In this document: positions 17,017 through 26,140 of the stretch, piece by piece
Position numbering within the stretch: the first letter of the stretch is position 1
How the letters are laid out: the number at the start of each line of letters is the position of its first letter
Assembly (NCBI GenBank): GCA_964547905.1
Contig: CAZJPN010000089.1
Span: forward strand, 43,766-107,765
DNA: 64,000 bases
From: JAJYLM01 sp964547905
GTDB taxonomy: Bacteria; JAMCPX01
Direction: 5' to 3'
The notes under the pieces: model-generated
What the model was told of the DNA's origin: nothing
What the model saw: only the letters and a program-made list of their open reading frames with translations
The model's database searches: none
Made by a program: the position numbers and the translations under genes

Positions 17017-19320
17017 TCACGTTATAACTGATTCGAGTATAGTTCCTGAAGGCATGTTGTCCAAATCAACTTTAACATCTATTATATTCCCGTTGTTCAT
17101 ATATACTGTAAACCTATTACCCTTTTGCCAGTTGAATGTAAGTGGTATTTTTATAAGCTGATCGATGGTTCTCTTGAGCAGTCTTGCACCGTACTTCTGA
17201 CTGTATCCATTGGTTACGACATAATCCAGGGCATCTTCCATAATGATGAGTTGCTTACCCTCCCTCTCCATCTGCTTTGCCGTTTGACCTATATACTTTT
17301 GTGCGATCTCTTTTACCGTTTCATACTTCAACGGGTTGAAAACTATTACTTCATCTATCCTATTGAGAAATTCGGGCGAAAAAAGCCGCTCAGCCTCGGC
17401 AATCACAGCCTTCCTCATGGTGTCGATACCCTGCTGCGCATCGTTCAAAAATCCGAGTGGCTGCATAAATTTTTTGAATTGATCTGACCCGAGATTACTC
17501 GTCATTATTATCACCGCATCGCTGAAATATACTTTTTTCCCCCTTCCATCCGTAAGCCAGCCTTCATCAAACACCTGAAGTAAAAGATTATGAATGAAGC
17601 TGTTAGCCTTTTCTATCTCATCGAGCAGAACAACGGACGAGGGATTGTCCCTTACCATATTTGTCAGCGTACCGCCGCGTTCGGAGCCTACAATACCTCT
17701 CGGCATGCCGATAAGCTTATCTATTGCAATTGAAGAATCGCCGTACTCGGACATGTCCATACGTATTATCTTATTTTCATCTTCATAGAAAAATTCTGCA
17801 AGCGCCTTTGCAAGTTCTGTTTTCCCTACGCCGGTCGGACCCAGGAACAAGAGAACGCCGTCAGGCCTGTTGAAGTTTTCCTTCAGCGGTCCTTTGTTCA
17901 ACCGTATACGATTTGTTACTCTTTTTATGGCGTCGTCCTGTCCTATAACCCTTTTCGAAAGTATATTCTCTATATTTAAGAACCTCTGTGCCGTATCCCT
18001 GAATACCATGTCAAGCGGTATCTGGGATTCCTGGGCAATAACCTCTTTGACGGTATCTACCGATACGATCTCTTCATTCTTTATCTCGGTTTTAACCGAT
18101 GAGGTATCAAGCCAGCCTATGACCTTATCGGGCAGCCGCACAGACCTGTTGTATCTCTTGCTCATATCAACCGCCGTATCAACCACTTCATGCGGTATAG
18201 TAACATTGTAAAGCCTTTCAAGTCTCGGAACAACACCCTCTACAATTGTACGGGCCTCTGATAGAGACGGCTCCTTTATATGAACAAGCCTGAACCTTCT
18301 TGCAAGTGCCTCATCCTCCGCTATGAATTCCTTATACTCGGTATACGTTGTAGCTCCAATCATCTGAACTTCGCCCCTTGCAAGGCTCGATTTGAATATA
18401 TTCGCAGCATCGCTCGGAACTCCCATTGCAGAGCCCGCCCCTACAAGGCTGTGTGCCTCATCGACGAACAGGATGATATTTTGTCTCTCTTTTAACTCTT
18501 TGATAATCCGTTCTATCCTATCCTCGAACATACCTCTGAACATTGTTCCGGCAACAACCGTATTCATCTGTAGATTTACGATCTGTTTTTCTTGAAGTCG
18601 TAAAGGTACTCTCTCCGGTTCAAGTTCCACCAACCTTGCAAGTCCTTCAACAATGGCTGTCTTGCCGACACCTGCCTCTCCTACAAGCATAACGGAATTG
18701 CTGCGCTCTTTATGAGACAGTATCTCCATTATCTGAGACAGTTCTTTTCCCCTCCCTATCAAAGGCGGAAGTTTATCCATACGTGCAAGTTTGTTAAGAT
18801 TTGTTCCGAACTGTTTGAGATAAGGCGGAAGCTCATATTTCTTTTTCAGTTCTTTTTCTTTCTCTTCTCGTTTCTTTATCTGTCTGTCGATTTCTATGAT
18901 CACGGTTCTTGGATCATAACCAAAGCCTCGAAGAAGCTGAACCGGATAGCAGTGTCCCTCTTCAAACATTGCTTGCAGTACATCTACCGGCATAACCACT
19001 TGCTTTCCTTCGCGGCGTATATTTTCCCATGCTATTTGTAAAACAGCGGTTGCATCGGGCAAAAACTTGACGCCCCGGGTAACGAAGTACTTCGAATTAT
19101 TAAGATGTTCCTTTAAAAGCTCTTCTACAAGTTTTCTCTCAATACCGAGTGCATTGGTAAAATCGTTATAAAATTCTTTCTCGATAGTTATAAAGGCAAG
19201 AAAAATATGCTCGACCCCAACATAAAACTGCTGACTCTTCTTTGACTCATCTATTGCAAGATTGAGCATCGATTGCGTTCGCTCTGAAAGCCTGTCTTTA
19301 TAGTTGGTTAAGTCAAACAT
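17017..19320 (-). CDS. clpA: ClpA-type AAA+ unfoldase of the Clp protease
   Basis: A 767-residue double-ring Clp/Hsp100 ATPase. A Clp N-domain occupies 1-145 (starting RTQSMLNLAIDESKK, with VGVEHIFLAF). The first nucleotide domain has Walker A GEAGVGKT at 214-221 and IILFVDEAH; the second has LFLGPTGVGKTELAKALAEF and VVLLDEIEKA. No long coiled-coil middle domain is inserted, which separates it from ClpB. After the second-ring segment IIMTSNLG there is PLGFL, positioned like the IGL/IGF loop that docks to ClpP, so it probably feeds ClpP. The length fits ClpA (about 758). It starts 11 bases after htpX ends. No clpS or clpP lies in the window. Confidence 0.92.
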   Translation of the reverse strand: MFDLTNYKDRLSERTQSMLNLAIDESKKSQQFYVGVEHIFLAFITIEKEFYNDFTNALGIERKLVEELLKEHLNNSKYFVTRGVKFLPDATAVLQIAWENIRREGKQVVMPVDVLQAMFEEGHCYPVQLLRGFGYDPRTVIIEIDRQIKKREEKEKELKKKYELPPYLKQFGTNLNKLARMDKLPPLIGRGKELSQIMEILSHKERSNSVMLVGEAGVGKTAIVEGLARLVELEPERVPLRLQEKQIVNLQMNTVVAGTMFRGMFEDRIERIIKELKERQNIILFVDEAHSLVGAGSAMGVPSDAANIFKSSLARGEVQMIGATTYTEYKEFIAEDEALARRFRLVHIKEPSLSEARTIVEGVVPRLERLYNVTIPHEVVDTAVDMSKRYNRSVRLPDKVIGWLDTSSVKTEIKNEEIVSVDTVKEVIAQESQIPLDMVFRDTAQRFLNIENILSKRVIGQDDAIKRVTNRIRLNKGPLKENFNRPDGVLLFLGPTGVGKTELAKALAEFFYEDENKIIRMDMSEYGDSSIAIDKLIGMPRGIVGSERGGTLTNMVRDNPSSVVLLDEIEKANSFIHNLLLQVFDEGWLTDGRGKKVYFSDAVIIMTSNLGSDQFKKFMQPLGFLNDAQQGIDTMRKAVIAEAERLFSPEFLNRIDEVIVFNPLKYETVKEIAQKYIGQTAKQMEREGKQLIIMEDALDYVVTNGYSQKYGARLLKRTIDQLIKIPLTFNWQKGNRFTVYMNNGNIIDVKVDLDNMPSGTILESVIT

Positions 19321-19331
19321 TTACTATCTCT

Positions 19332-20180
19332 TTAAGCTCTAGTATACATCATTTTCTCAAGCTTATCAATCCGTTCCTCTGTTGGCGGATGTGTGCTGAA
19401 AAGCGACGTTATCCCCTTGCCAAGAAATGGTTCCACAATGAACATGTGGGCTGTAGAAGGATTGGCACTCATTGGCATCCTTTGATTGCCGTACTCGAGT
19501 TTCTTTAAAGCGGATATCAATCCGTTTGGATTTCCTGTCAGCTTTGCACTTCCCTCATCAGCATAAAACTCCCGTGATCTCGATATTGCAAGTTGAACAA
19601 TGCTTGCTGCAATCGGAGCAAGTATAGCAAATAAGAGCATGACGAATATATTGTTATTTTTATTTCTGCCGTTAAACCCGCCGAACATACCTGCAAACAT
19701 AGCCATCTGTGCCAGCATAACAATGGCACCTGCTATTGTTGCAGCTATGCTGCTGATAAGAATATCCCTGTGCTTTACATGGGAAAGCTCATGGCCAAGC
19801 ACACCTTCAATCTCATCGTCATTGAGCATATCCAACAATCCTTCCGTAACAGCCACTGCTGCATGCTCCGGATTTCTTCCCGTTGCAAATGCATTCGGCG
19901 TCTGATTTGGTATAAGATATATCCTTGGCATTGGGAGGCCGTCCTGTGTCGTAAGTTTTCTCACTATGCCGAATAATCTTGGTGCATCGGATTCCGAAAG
20001 CTCTTTGGCTTTGTACATGGATAAAACTATTTTATCCGAAAACCAGTAACTGAAAAAATTCATGGCCACAGCAAAAGCAAACGCAATCAGCATTCCATTT
20101 TCTCCGCCCAAAGCACCGCCTATAACTACCAGTAACCCCGTCAGTGCCCCGAGCAACAAAACCGTTTTCAATTGATTCAT
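19332..20180 (-). CDS. htpX: HtpX membrane zinc metalloprotease
   Basis: A 282-residue M48 peptidase in membrane-protein quality control. Two hydrophobic helices lie at about 7-26 and 29-46, the zinc motif HELSH is at 130-134, and two further helices are at about 143-165 and 178-198. The third zinc ligand is in the SREFYADEGSAKLTG segment. An AGGAG site precedes the ATG. The gene is cotranscribed with clpA behind a clear promoter, consistent with joint heat- or envelope-stress use, although no heat-shock element was recognised. Confidence 0.95.
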   Translation of the reverse strand: MNQLKTVLLLGALTGLLVVIGGALGGENGMLIAFAFAVAMNFFSYWFSDKIVLSMYKAKELSESDAPRLFGIVRKLTTQDGLPMPRIYLIPNQTPNAFATGRNPEHAAVAVTEGLLDMLNDDEIEGVLGHELSHVKHRDILISSIAATIAGAIVMLAQMAMFAGMFGGFNGRNKNNNIFVMLLFAILAPIAASIVQLAISRSREFYADEGSAKLTGNPNGLISALKKLEYGNQRMPMSANPSTAHMFIVEPFLGKGITSLFSTHPPTEERIDKLEKMMYTRA

Positions 20181-20217
20181 ATTTCTATTCTCCTGTTCTT
20201 ATCGTTATCTTATGAAA

Positions 20218-20246
20218 ATTTTAAAACCACTTATGTTAGAAGTCAA
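20218..20246 (-). promoter_or_regulatory. Sigma-70 promoter of htpX-clpA
   Basis: On the minus strand TTGACT (20241-20246) is followed after exactly 17 bases by TAAAAT (20218-20223). This lies 38 bases upstream of the htpX ATG. It matches the housekeeping consensus in 5 of 6 bases in each box. The intact promoter also marks the host side of the GC-rich island that starts just upstream. Confidence 0.75.
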
Positions 20247-20458
20247 TAGGCGATCGATCTGGCCCGCACCCATGTTCTATAAAAAAACTGCAGTTGCGAC
20301 CTGCATGAGAAGAAGAATTAACAAGTCTTCTTACTGAATTTTTGGGGTTGCAGGCAGACTCAGCACTATTGATAATGGCTTATGTGTTCCAGGACATAGA
20401 AGAAAAACTTCACAGCGGATGGTACAATGAAAACACTGAATAACGGAACTTATGAGTA

Positions 20459-22042
20459 TCATTGCTGTTCGGATTCGACCACTGCGGCTTCTTTCGACGG
20501 CTTTACTTTTTTATAGATTATGTCTTTTATCATGAAAGTGGGGATTATGCTCGCCAGAACGAACAGAGCCGAGATGAAAAAGGCATCGTCATAGGCATTG
20601 GCGCTTGCCCACCGTTTTAGATAGTACCCGATGAATACGCCCTTGCTTGCAATGCCCGCGTTATGAAAACTTGCACCGGTGCTCAGGGCATACGCTTTTA
20701 TCTTGTCCAATGCCTCATACCAGAGAGGAGAATTGTAGGCTATGCTGCCCGCGTAGGTTGTCATGTGGAAGTCCGTCCTGCTCTCCACGATAACGCCCAT
20801 GACTGCTATGCTGAACGAACTCCCGATCCTCAAAAGCAGGTTTAAGATTCCGGAACCCAGGTTCACCTGTTCCGGCTCCAGCGCATTTATCGCCGAATTG
20901 GTAAGCGGTGCCATGATAAAACTTATGCCGCACCCCCTCATGATCATACCCGCAATAATGAAGCCGGAACTCGAAAAGATCGATAAGGAAGAGAAATAAA
21001 ACAGGGAGAATGCTGTCAACAGGGTACCGAAGATCAACGGTCTCTTTGAACCAAGCCAGTCGGAGATCTTGCCGGCGATCGGCATACTGACGGTCAGGGC
21101 GAGCGCCTGCGGTATCAGCATCATGCCGGTTGTTGTCGCAGAATAGTTCATGAGGTTTTGAAAAAACATACTCATGAGGAAAACGCTTCCTATCAAAGCC
21201 ACTGACCTGGTGAGCTGCATGATGTTGGACAGGGTGAAATTATAGTTTCTGAAGATGGAAAGGTCCATGATAGGATGCTCGACCATAAATTCCGTCATTA
21301 TAAAGAACAAAAAAGAGAAATAAGATGCCGCAAACAGCGAGGTTATATACCCGGACATCCATCCCTTTTCCTGCCCTTTTTGAAGGGCAACCATCAACGT
21401 ACTGATAAATACGGAAAACATTATAAAGCCTATGTAATCAAAATTCTTATAGAGCTTCAAATTTCCCTTTGACGGTCGTAAGACGGTGATGGCCCAGAAC
21501 AGCGTCAGTACGCCGATGGGGATGTTTATGTAGAACAATGCGCGCCATCCCACGTGGTCGATGATATAACCGAACAGCATGGGACCGATTGCCGGAGCCA
21601 CGGTGGTGCCCGCTCCCCACATGCCGAGAGCGAAACCGCGCTCTTCTTTCGGAAACACCTCCGAGAGCATAGTCACGCTGATCGGGGTAATGGCGCCGGC
21701 ACCTATTGCCTGGACCACTCTGAAGAAGATAAGGGAATCAAGGCTCCACGCAAAGCTGCACAGAAAAGAGCCGATGACGAAAAAGGCCAGACCGAATAAA
21801 AAGGTCCGTTTCAGCCCGATGATGTTTTTCATCCATGTTGCGAACAGGATAAATATTGCAAAAGCGAGCAGGTACACCGTGGATATCCATTCTACCTGTT
21901 CCATGTTTATGCCGAATGCCACCATAAAATGCGGCAGGGCAATGTTCATACCCGAGCTGTCCAGCACGCTCATGAAGCTGCCAATCATGACGATGGCAAG
22001 GACCCACCATTTATAATCTTGATCGTTATTTTCTTTGGTCAT
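20459..22042 (-). CDS. DHA2-family (EmrB-like) MFS multidrug transporter
   Basis: A 527-residue inner-membrane protein with about 14 hydrophobic helices, the DHA2 (14-TMS) layout of proton-coupled drug exporters. The first helix ends in the D1-like LDSSGMNIALPHF, and helix 5 has the antiporter motif C pattern GAGTTVAPAIGPMLFGY. The family often works with an EmrA membrane-fusion protein and an outer-membrane channel; neither is next to it. AAAGGA precedes the ATG. It diverges from the alkyl-DHAP synthase gene across 211 bases. Composition is well above the surrounding genome. Substrate unknown. Confidence 0.9.
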   Translation of the reverse strand: MTKENNDQDYKWWVLAIVMIGSFMSVLDSSGMNIALPHFMVAFGINMEQVEWISTVYLLAFAIFILFATWMKNIIGLKRTFLFGLAFFVIGSFLCSFAWSLDSLIFFRVVQAIGAGAITPISVTMLSEVFPKEERGFALGMWGAGTTVAPAIGPMLFGYIIDHVGWRALFYINIPIGVLTLFWAITVLRPSKGNLKLYKNFDYIGFIMFSVFISTLMVALQKGQEKGWMSGYITSLFAASYFSFLFFIMTEFMVEHPIMDLSIFRNYNFTLSNIMQLTRSVALIGSVFLMSMFFQNLMNYSATTTGMMLIPQALALTVSMPIAGKISDWLGSKRPLIFGTLLTAFSLFYFSSLSIFSSSGFIIAGMIMRGCGISFIMAPLTNSAINALEPEQVNLGSGILNLLLRIGSSFSIAVMGVIVESRTDFHMTTYAGSIAYNSPLWYEALDKIKAYALSTGASFHNAGIASKGVFIGYYLKRWASANAYDDAFFISALFVLASIIPTFMIKDIIYKKVKPSKEAAVVESEQQ

Positions 22043-22215
22043 ATTTGTCCTTTAAACTTCGGAATTACATAAGTTAACTATCCTTTGATATCAAGAAAGT
22101 CTATTAACCTTGTATATTTTAACGTGCGGGCTACCGGAAAAGTTCCCCAACACATTCCACCAAAACAAAGACCTGCATTCTCTTGACAAAAAAATCACGT
22201 TATTGCAAAAATCAA

Positions 22216-22228
22216 TGGAACTGTTCCA
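22216..22228 (+). promoter_or_regulatory. 13-bp palindrome upstream of alkyl-DHAP synthase gene
   Basis: TGGAAC-T-GTTCCA is a perfect inverted repeat with one central base, ending 25 bases before the start codon. A TTGACA lies at 22193-22198 with no convincing -10 box after it. The position downstream of a possible -35 is that of an operator for a dimeric repressor. No regulator gene is adjacent, so the function is only suggested. Confidence 0.35.
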
Positions 22229-22253
22229 CCATGGGACACAGAAAAGGAGTATT

Positions 22254-23951
22254 ATGAAACCGTTAAGCACATTCCAGCCAGACTGGAGGGAAGACGTTCC
22301 GGCAGACGGCTCGTACCGGTCTATCTTCAAGTATGACCCTGAAAAATTCTCGCACCCGAGCGCAGCATGGTACGAGATGTTCAAAAAAGAGTTCGGCATG
22401 ACCGACGAGGACTTCAGGAAACGGCAGTCCGGGGGCGATGAAAAGGTAGTGCTTGGGCGCAAGCCCGGACTGGGCGAAGAACAGATCAACGCATTCATCG
22501 GTATCGTCGGGAAGGAAAACGTTTCCACGGACGACTACAGCCGGGTCAAGTACGGCAACGGTAAGTCCCTGGATGAAAACCTTGCCATGAGAAAAGGTGC
22601 TGCAGGCAGGGTCCCGGATCTGGTGATCCATCCCCGCAACAAGGAAGACGTGGCAAAAATAGTTGCGTACTGCAATACCCGGAAGATTCCCATCATCACC
22701 TACGGGGCAGGTTCCGGCGTTGTCCTGGGCATGAGATCGGACAGGGGCGGCATCGTGCTGGTCATGAAGACCCACATGAACAAGGTCCTGGCGGTAAACG
22801 AGCTGAACCATACTGCGGTCGTCCAGCCAGGCATCCTGGGACCGGATTATGAAGCAGCGCTGAACAATGCCCCCGGTTTATTCGGCACCTCACACCGGTA
22901 CACGTGCGGACATTTCCCCCAGTCGTTTGAACTGGCAACAGTCGGCGGATGGATACTCGCACTGGGCTCGGGACAGGCTTCCACTTACTACGGTGATGCG
23001 TACACTATAGTCCTCAGCCAGGAATATGTCACTCCCGCAGGTATCATCAAAACACGTGATATTCCAGGGACAGCAACGGGTCCGAAGGTCAACGACATGA
23101 TGAAGGGAAGTGAAGGCGCATTCGGGATCCTGGTCGAGGCAACTATGAAGATATTCAGGTATACGCCGGATAGCAGGCAGCGATTTGCCTTCATGTTCCC
23201 GTCATGGGAGGCAGCGGTCAACGCATCACGGGAGATCGTGCAGGGAGAATTCGGCCTGCCCGCGGTACTGCGTATCTCCGACCCGGAGGAAACCGAAATA
23301 GGACTGAAACTCAAAGGTTACAATAACGGAGTGTTGGATAAATTTCTGAGATACCGCGGATTCATGCCCATGGAGAGGTGCCTGTGTATCGGGACGGTTG
23401 AGGGAGAGAAAGGCTACGCGAAACATGTAAAAAAGATGGCTTCGAAGATTGCGCACAAGTTCGGGGCAATGTCCCTGACCGGCTACGCTACCAAACAATG
23501 GGAACACGGCAGATACTCCGATGTACATATGCGGGAAGACCTTCTGGATTACGGCATAATCATCGATACGCTGGAGACCGGGGTAAGCTGGGAAAATCTG
23601 CACCGACTTCATCAGGGGGTACGCTCGTTCGTCAAGAGCCGCCCCGGGACCATATGCACGACCCATGCTTCGCACTTTTATCCCCAGGGTACCAACCTGT
23701 ACTTCATCCTGTTACTCAAGCCCAAAGACGGCGATGAGTTCTTCAGGTTCCGCAAGCAGATCGTTGATGCGATCGTTGCGCACGGCGGGTCAGTCAGCCA
23801 TCATCACGGGATCGGCAGGATGTTCGCACCATGGATAGAGGGCTACCTTGGGAAGGAACAGCTGGATGTCCTGCGCGCACTCAAACGGCATTTCGATCCG
23901 AACGATATCATGAACCCCGGCGGAACGCTGGGACTGGATTCTCCGGAATAA
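22254..23951 (+). CDS. FAD-linked oxidase, alkyldihydroxyacetonephosphate synthase (AGPS) homologue
   Basis: A 565-residue PCMH-type flavoprotein. The FAD-binding part has PIITYGAGSGVVLGM, QPGILGPD, then a GHFPQSFELATVGGWI segment and GSEGAFGILVEATMKI, matching AGPS in order and spacing. Near the C terminus SHHHGIGR is the AGPS hallmark histidine cluster, followed by FDPNDIMNPGG. AGPS exchanges the acyl chain of acyl-DHAP for a fatty alcohol, the first ether-bond step in ether lipids. The ATG at 22254 was chosen for AAAGGAG five bases before it; the open frame extends 48 codons upstream without family similarity. It may instead be a related FAD oxidase of other substrate. GC-rich, plus strand, inside the island. 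Confidence 0.75.
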   Translation: MKPLSTFQPDWREDVPADGSYRSIFKYDPEKFSHPSAAWYEMFKKEFGMTDEDFRKRQSGGDEKVVLGRKPGLGEEQINAFIGIVGKENVSTDDYSRVKYGNGKSLDENLAMRKGAAGRVPDLVIHPRNKEDVAKIVAYCNTRKIPIITYGAGSGVVLGMRSDRGGIVLVMKTHMNKVLAVNELNHTAVVQPGILGPDYEAALNNAPGLFGTSHRYTCGHFPQSFELATVGGWILALGSGQASTYYGDAYTIVLSQEYVTPAGIIKTRDIPGTATGPKVNDMMKGSEGAFGILVEATMKIFRYTPDSRQRFAFMFPSWEAAVNASREIVQGEFGLPAVLRISDPEETEIGLKLKGYNNGVLDKFLRYRGFMPMERCLCIGTVEGEKGYAKHVKKMASKIAHKFGAMSLTGYATKQWEHGRYSDVHMREDLLDYGIIIDTLETGVSWENLHRLHQGVRSFVKSRPGTICTTHASHFYPQGTNLYFILLLKPKDGDEFFRFRKQIVDAIVAHGGSVSHHHGIGRMFAPWIEGYLGKEQLDVLRALKRHFDPNDIMNPGGTLGLDSPE

Positions 23952-23958
23952 CCTGTTC

Positions 23959-25137
23959 ATGGGTACAAAAAACAAAATTTTGGTCACCTGCGCAAAGGGG
24001 ATAACGCCCTATTTGAAGGAGGAGATTACCTCGCTTGGATTCCCGGTAATCTCCAAGTCCATTGCGGGCATAGAGACCGAGGGGACCATGGACGACACAC
24101 TCCGGCTCAATCTCATGCTCCGCACGGGACATCGGGTGCTTTTTCTCATCAAGCAGTTCTTTGCGCAGGATGCGGACGACCTGTACCGCGCGCTGTCGGA
24201 GATAGCATGGGAAGAATATATATCCGAGGACGGGTACGTTTGTGTAACATCAAGTGTGGACAACACGAGTATCAGGGACTCGCGCTACGCAAATGTAAAA
24301 AGCAAGGACGCTATCGTCGACAGGATAAACGCACGGCGAGGGCGGCGTCCGGACTCAGGCCCGGATAAAGGCAATACCGTGGTCAATGTCTATTGGAAAG
24401 GCGACGAGTGCGCGGTGTATTTCGACACCTCGGGTGAGGCACTTTCCCAGCGCGGGTATAGAAAACTTCCGATGTCCGCGCCCATGCAGGAGACGCTTGC
24501 TGCCGCTGTTATACGGGCAGCCGGGTGGAACGGGAGCCGGAATTTCATCAACCCCATGTGCGGGAGCGGGACCCTTGCCATCGAGGCTGCAATGATCGCA
24601 CTGAACAGGGCACCCGGGCTTTTGAGGGACAATTACGGGTTTATGCACATAAAAGGATTTAACAAACCGCTCTGGGACAGTCTGCGGACGCAGGCAAAGA
24701 AGGAGTCACGCAAGACGCTGCAGTGCAGGATCATCGCCACGGACATCAGCAGGCAGTCGGTGGAAGCGGCAAAGAAAAATGCCGCAACAGCAGGCGTGGA
24801 GCATTTCATCGAATTCGGTGCAGGTGATTATTCCGAAACCGCAATTCCCGGGGACCGGGGCATAGTCATACTCAACCCGGAGTACGGGATAAGGATGGGA
24901 AACACCGGGATGCTCGAGGTCATGTATAAGGGGATCGGTGATTTTTTTAAGAAAAAGTGCAGCGGATGCACAGGGTATGTTTTTACCGGGAATCTTGACA
25001 TGGCAAAGAAGATCGGGCTGAGGGCAAAGAAAAGGATCCCATTCTTCAACGGCGCTATAGAGTGCAGGCTCCTCGAATACGAGATGTACGATGGCAGCAA
25101 AAGAAAACCCGGACAGGAAAACAAACTACAGGTTTAA
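23959..25137 (+). CDS. THUMP/UPF0020-type RNA guanine-N2 methyltransferase (RlmL N-half-like)
   Basis: A 392-residue protein with an N-terminal THUMP-like RNA-binding region (about 50-160) and a SAM-dependent UPF0020 domain. RGYRKLPMSAPMQETLAAAV at 166-185 and NPMCGSGTLAIEA at 198-210 are typical of enzymes making m2G in 23S rRNA, such as the RlmL amino half. The catalytic motif IV, normally NPPYG, reads NPEYG at 306-310, an unusual change of the second proline. It starts 7 bases after the AGPS-like gene and is probably cotranscribed. A 23S rRNA target is inferred from family. Confidence 0.8.
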   Translation: MGTKNKILVTCAKGITPYLKEEITSLGFPVISKSIAGIETEGTMDDTLRLNLMLRTGHRVLFLIKQFFAQDADDLYRALSEIAWEEYISEDGYVCVTSSVDNTSIRDSRYANVKSKDAIVDRINARRGRRPDSGPDKGNTVVNVYWKGDECAVYFDTSGEALSQRGYRKLPMSAPMQETLAAAVIRAAGWNGSRNFINPMCGSGTLAIEAAMIALNRAPGLLRDNYGFMHIKGFNKPLWDSLRTQAKKESRKTLQCRIIATDISRQSVEAAKKNAATAGVEHFIEFGAGDYSETAIPGDRGIVILNPEYGIRMGNTGMLEVMYKGIGDFFKKKCSGCTGYVFTGNLDMAKKIGLRAKKRIPFFNGAIECRLLEYEMYDGSKRKPGQENKLQV

Positions 25138-25155
25138 GCGCTACAGCCCGCAGGT

Positions 25156-26127
25156 TCAGCCGACCGTCAACAACAATTTACCCATGGTCGTGCGGCTTTC
25201 CAGTTTCCGCTGTGCATCCGCAGCCCGGGCCAGCGGGAACACCGAGTCGATACGCACGATCAGCTCGCCTTTTAACATCCACTGGAACAAATCGTTTGCA
25301 CGTTCCAGCAGTTCAGCCCTGGTTGCGGTATACTGTAGTAACGAAGGACGCGTGATAAAAAGTCCGCCCTTGGTATTGAGAATCTGCAGATCGACCGGTG
25401 GAACAGGACCCGAGGCCTGACCGTACAACACCATAAAACCTCGCGGCTGCAGGCAATCCAAACTCTTTTCGAAGGTTGCGATCCCGACTCCATCGTACAC
25501 AACATGGACGCCCTTGCCGCCGGTCAGTTGTTTGACCTCTTTTTCCCAGCTTGCTCCGGTATAGAGGATCACATCATCCGCACCGGCCTGTTTTGCAAGC
25601 TGTGCCTTTTCATCCGTTGAGACCGTCCCGATAACGCGCGCACCCCGGCGTTTCGCTATCTGAACGAGGAGCAATCCGACACCGCCCGCAGCAGAGTGCA
25701 CGAGTGTAGTGTCTCCGGGCTTGAGCGGATAGGTGCTGCACGCAAGATAATGGGCTGTCATGCCTTGCAGCATCACGGCTGCAGCGTGCTGTAAATTGAT
25801 ACCGTCCGGGACACGCAGGAGCCGCCATGCAGGGACCACGGCATACTCTGCATACGATCCGAGCGCTGATGCATACGCGACACGATCGCCTGTCCGCACC
25901 TCGGTAACACCCTGCCCCACGACATCCACAACGCCGGAAGCTTCCTGGCCTGCGGTAAACGGTAAAGCGACAGGGTACAGGCCCTTACGCTGATAAATAT
26001 CAACGTAATTGATACCGCTCGCTTCAATCCTGACACGGACCTCGCCGTGCTTCGGATCGGGCGCTGCACTGTCCTCATACCTCAAAACTTCGGGACCGCC
26101 GTACTTATATACACGAATGGCTTTCAT
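25156..26127 (-). CDS. NADPH:quinone oxidoreductase (zeta-crystallin type MDR)
   Basis: A 323-residue medium-chain dehydrogenase/reductase without zinc ligands, of the quinone oxidoreductase group. The N terminus MKAIRVYKYGGPEVLRYED, AGQEASGVVDVVGQG and the nucleotide motif SAAGGVGLLLVQIAKRRGA (about residues 140-160) are diagnostic. The start at 26127 fits the family N terminus; the open frame reaches 14 codons further into the nuoN end. It begins 13 bases after the nuoN stop but is GC-richer than nuoN, and converges on the methyltransferase gene with an 18-base gap. Physiological substrate unknown; quinones and enals are usual. Confidence 0.88.
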   Translation of the reverse strand: MKAIRVYKYGGPEVLRYEDSAAPDPKHGEVRVRIEASGINYVDIYQRKGLYPVALPFTAGQEASGVVDVVGQGVTEVRTGDRVAYASALGSYAEYAVVPAWRLLRVPDGINLQHAAAVMLQGMTAHYLACSTYPLKPGDTTLVHSAAGGVGLLLVQIAKRRGARVIGTVSTDEKAQLAKQAGADDVILYTGASWEKEVKQLTGGKGVHVVYDGVGIATFEKSLDCLQPRGFMVLYGQASGPVPPVDLQILNTKGGLFITRPSLLQYTATRAELLERANDLFQWMLKGELIVRIDSVFPLARAADAQRKLESRTTMGKLLLTVG

Positions 26128-26140
26128 AATTCTATTCTGG

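Larger units (their letters stand above)
20459..26127. other. GC-rich four-gene island between htpX and nuoN
   Basis: Sample 60-base lines counted by hand give 63% G+C in the transporter gene (line 21601), 58% (22741), 57% (24541) and 52% (25741), against 38% in the neighbouring nuoM gene (28801); the 3' end of the transporter gene (line 20461) is lower at 42%. Two of the four genes run against the long minus-strand series around them. The right edge is 13 bases past the nuoN stop and the left edge lies between the htpX promoter and the transporter stop. No integrase, transposase or flanking repeats were seen. The change in composition suggests transfer from a GC-richer donor. Confidence 0.65.

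Noticed and set aside
17017..19320. Assignment of the Clp ATPase as ClpB
   Set aside because: The long coiled-coil middle domain is absent and a ClpP-loop-like LGF is present, fitting ClpA.
22110..22253. Upstream extension of the AGPS-like frame by 48 codons
   Set aside because: It has no family similarity, contains the palindrome and putative promoter, and a good ribosome site supports the ATG at 22254.
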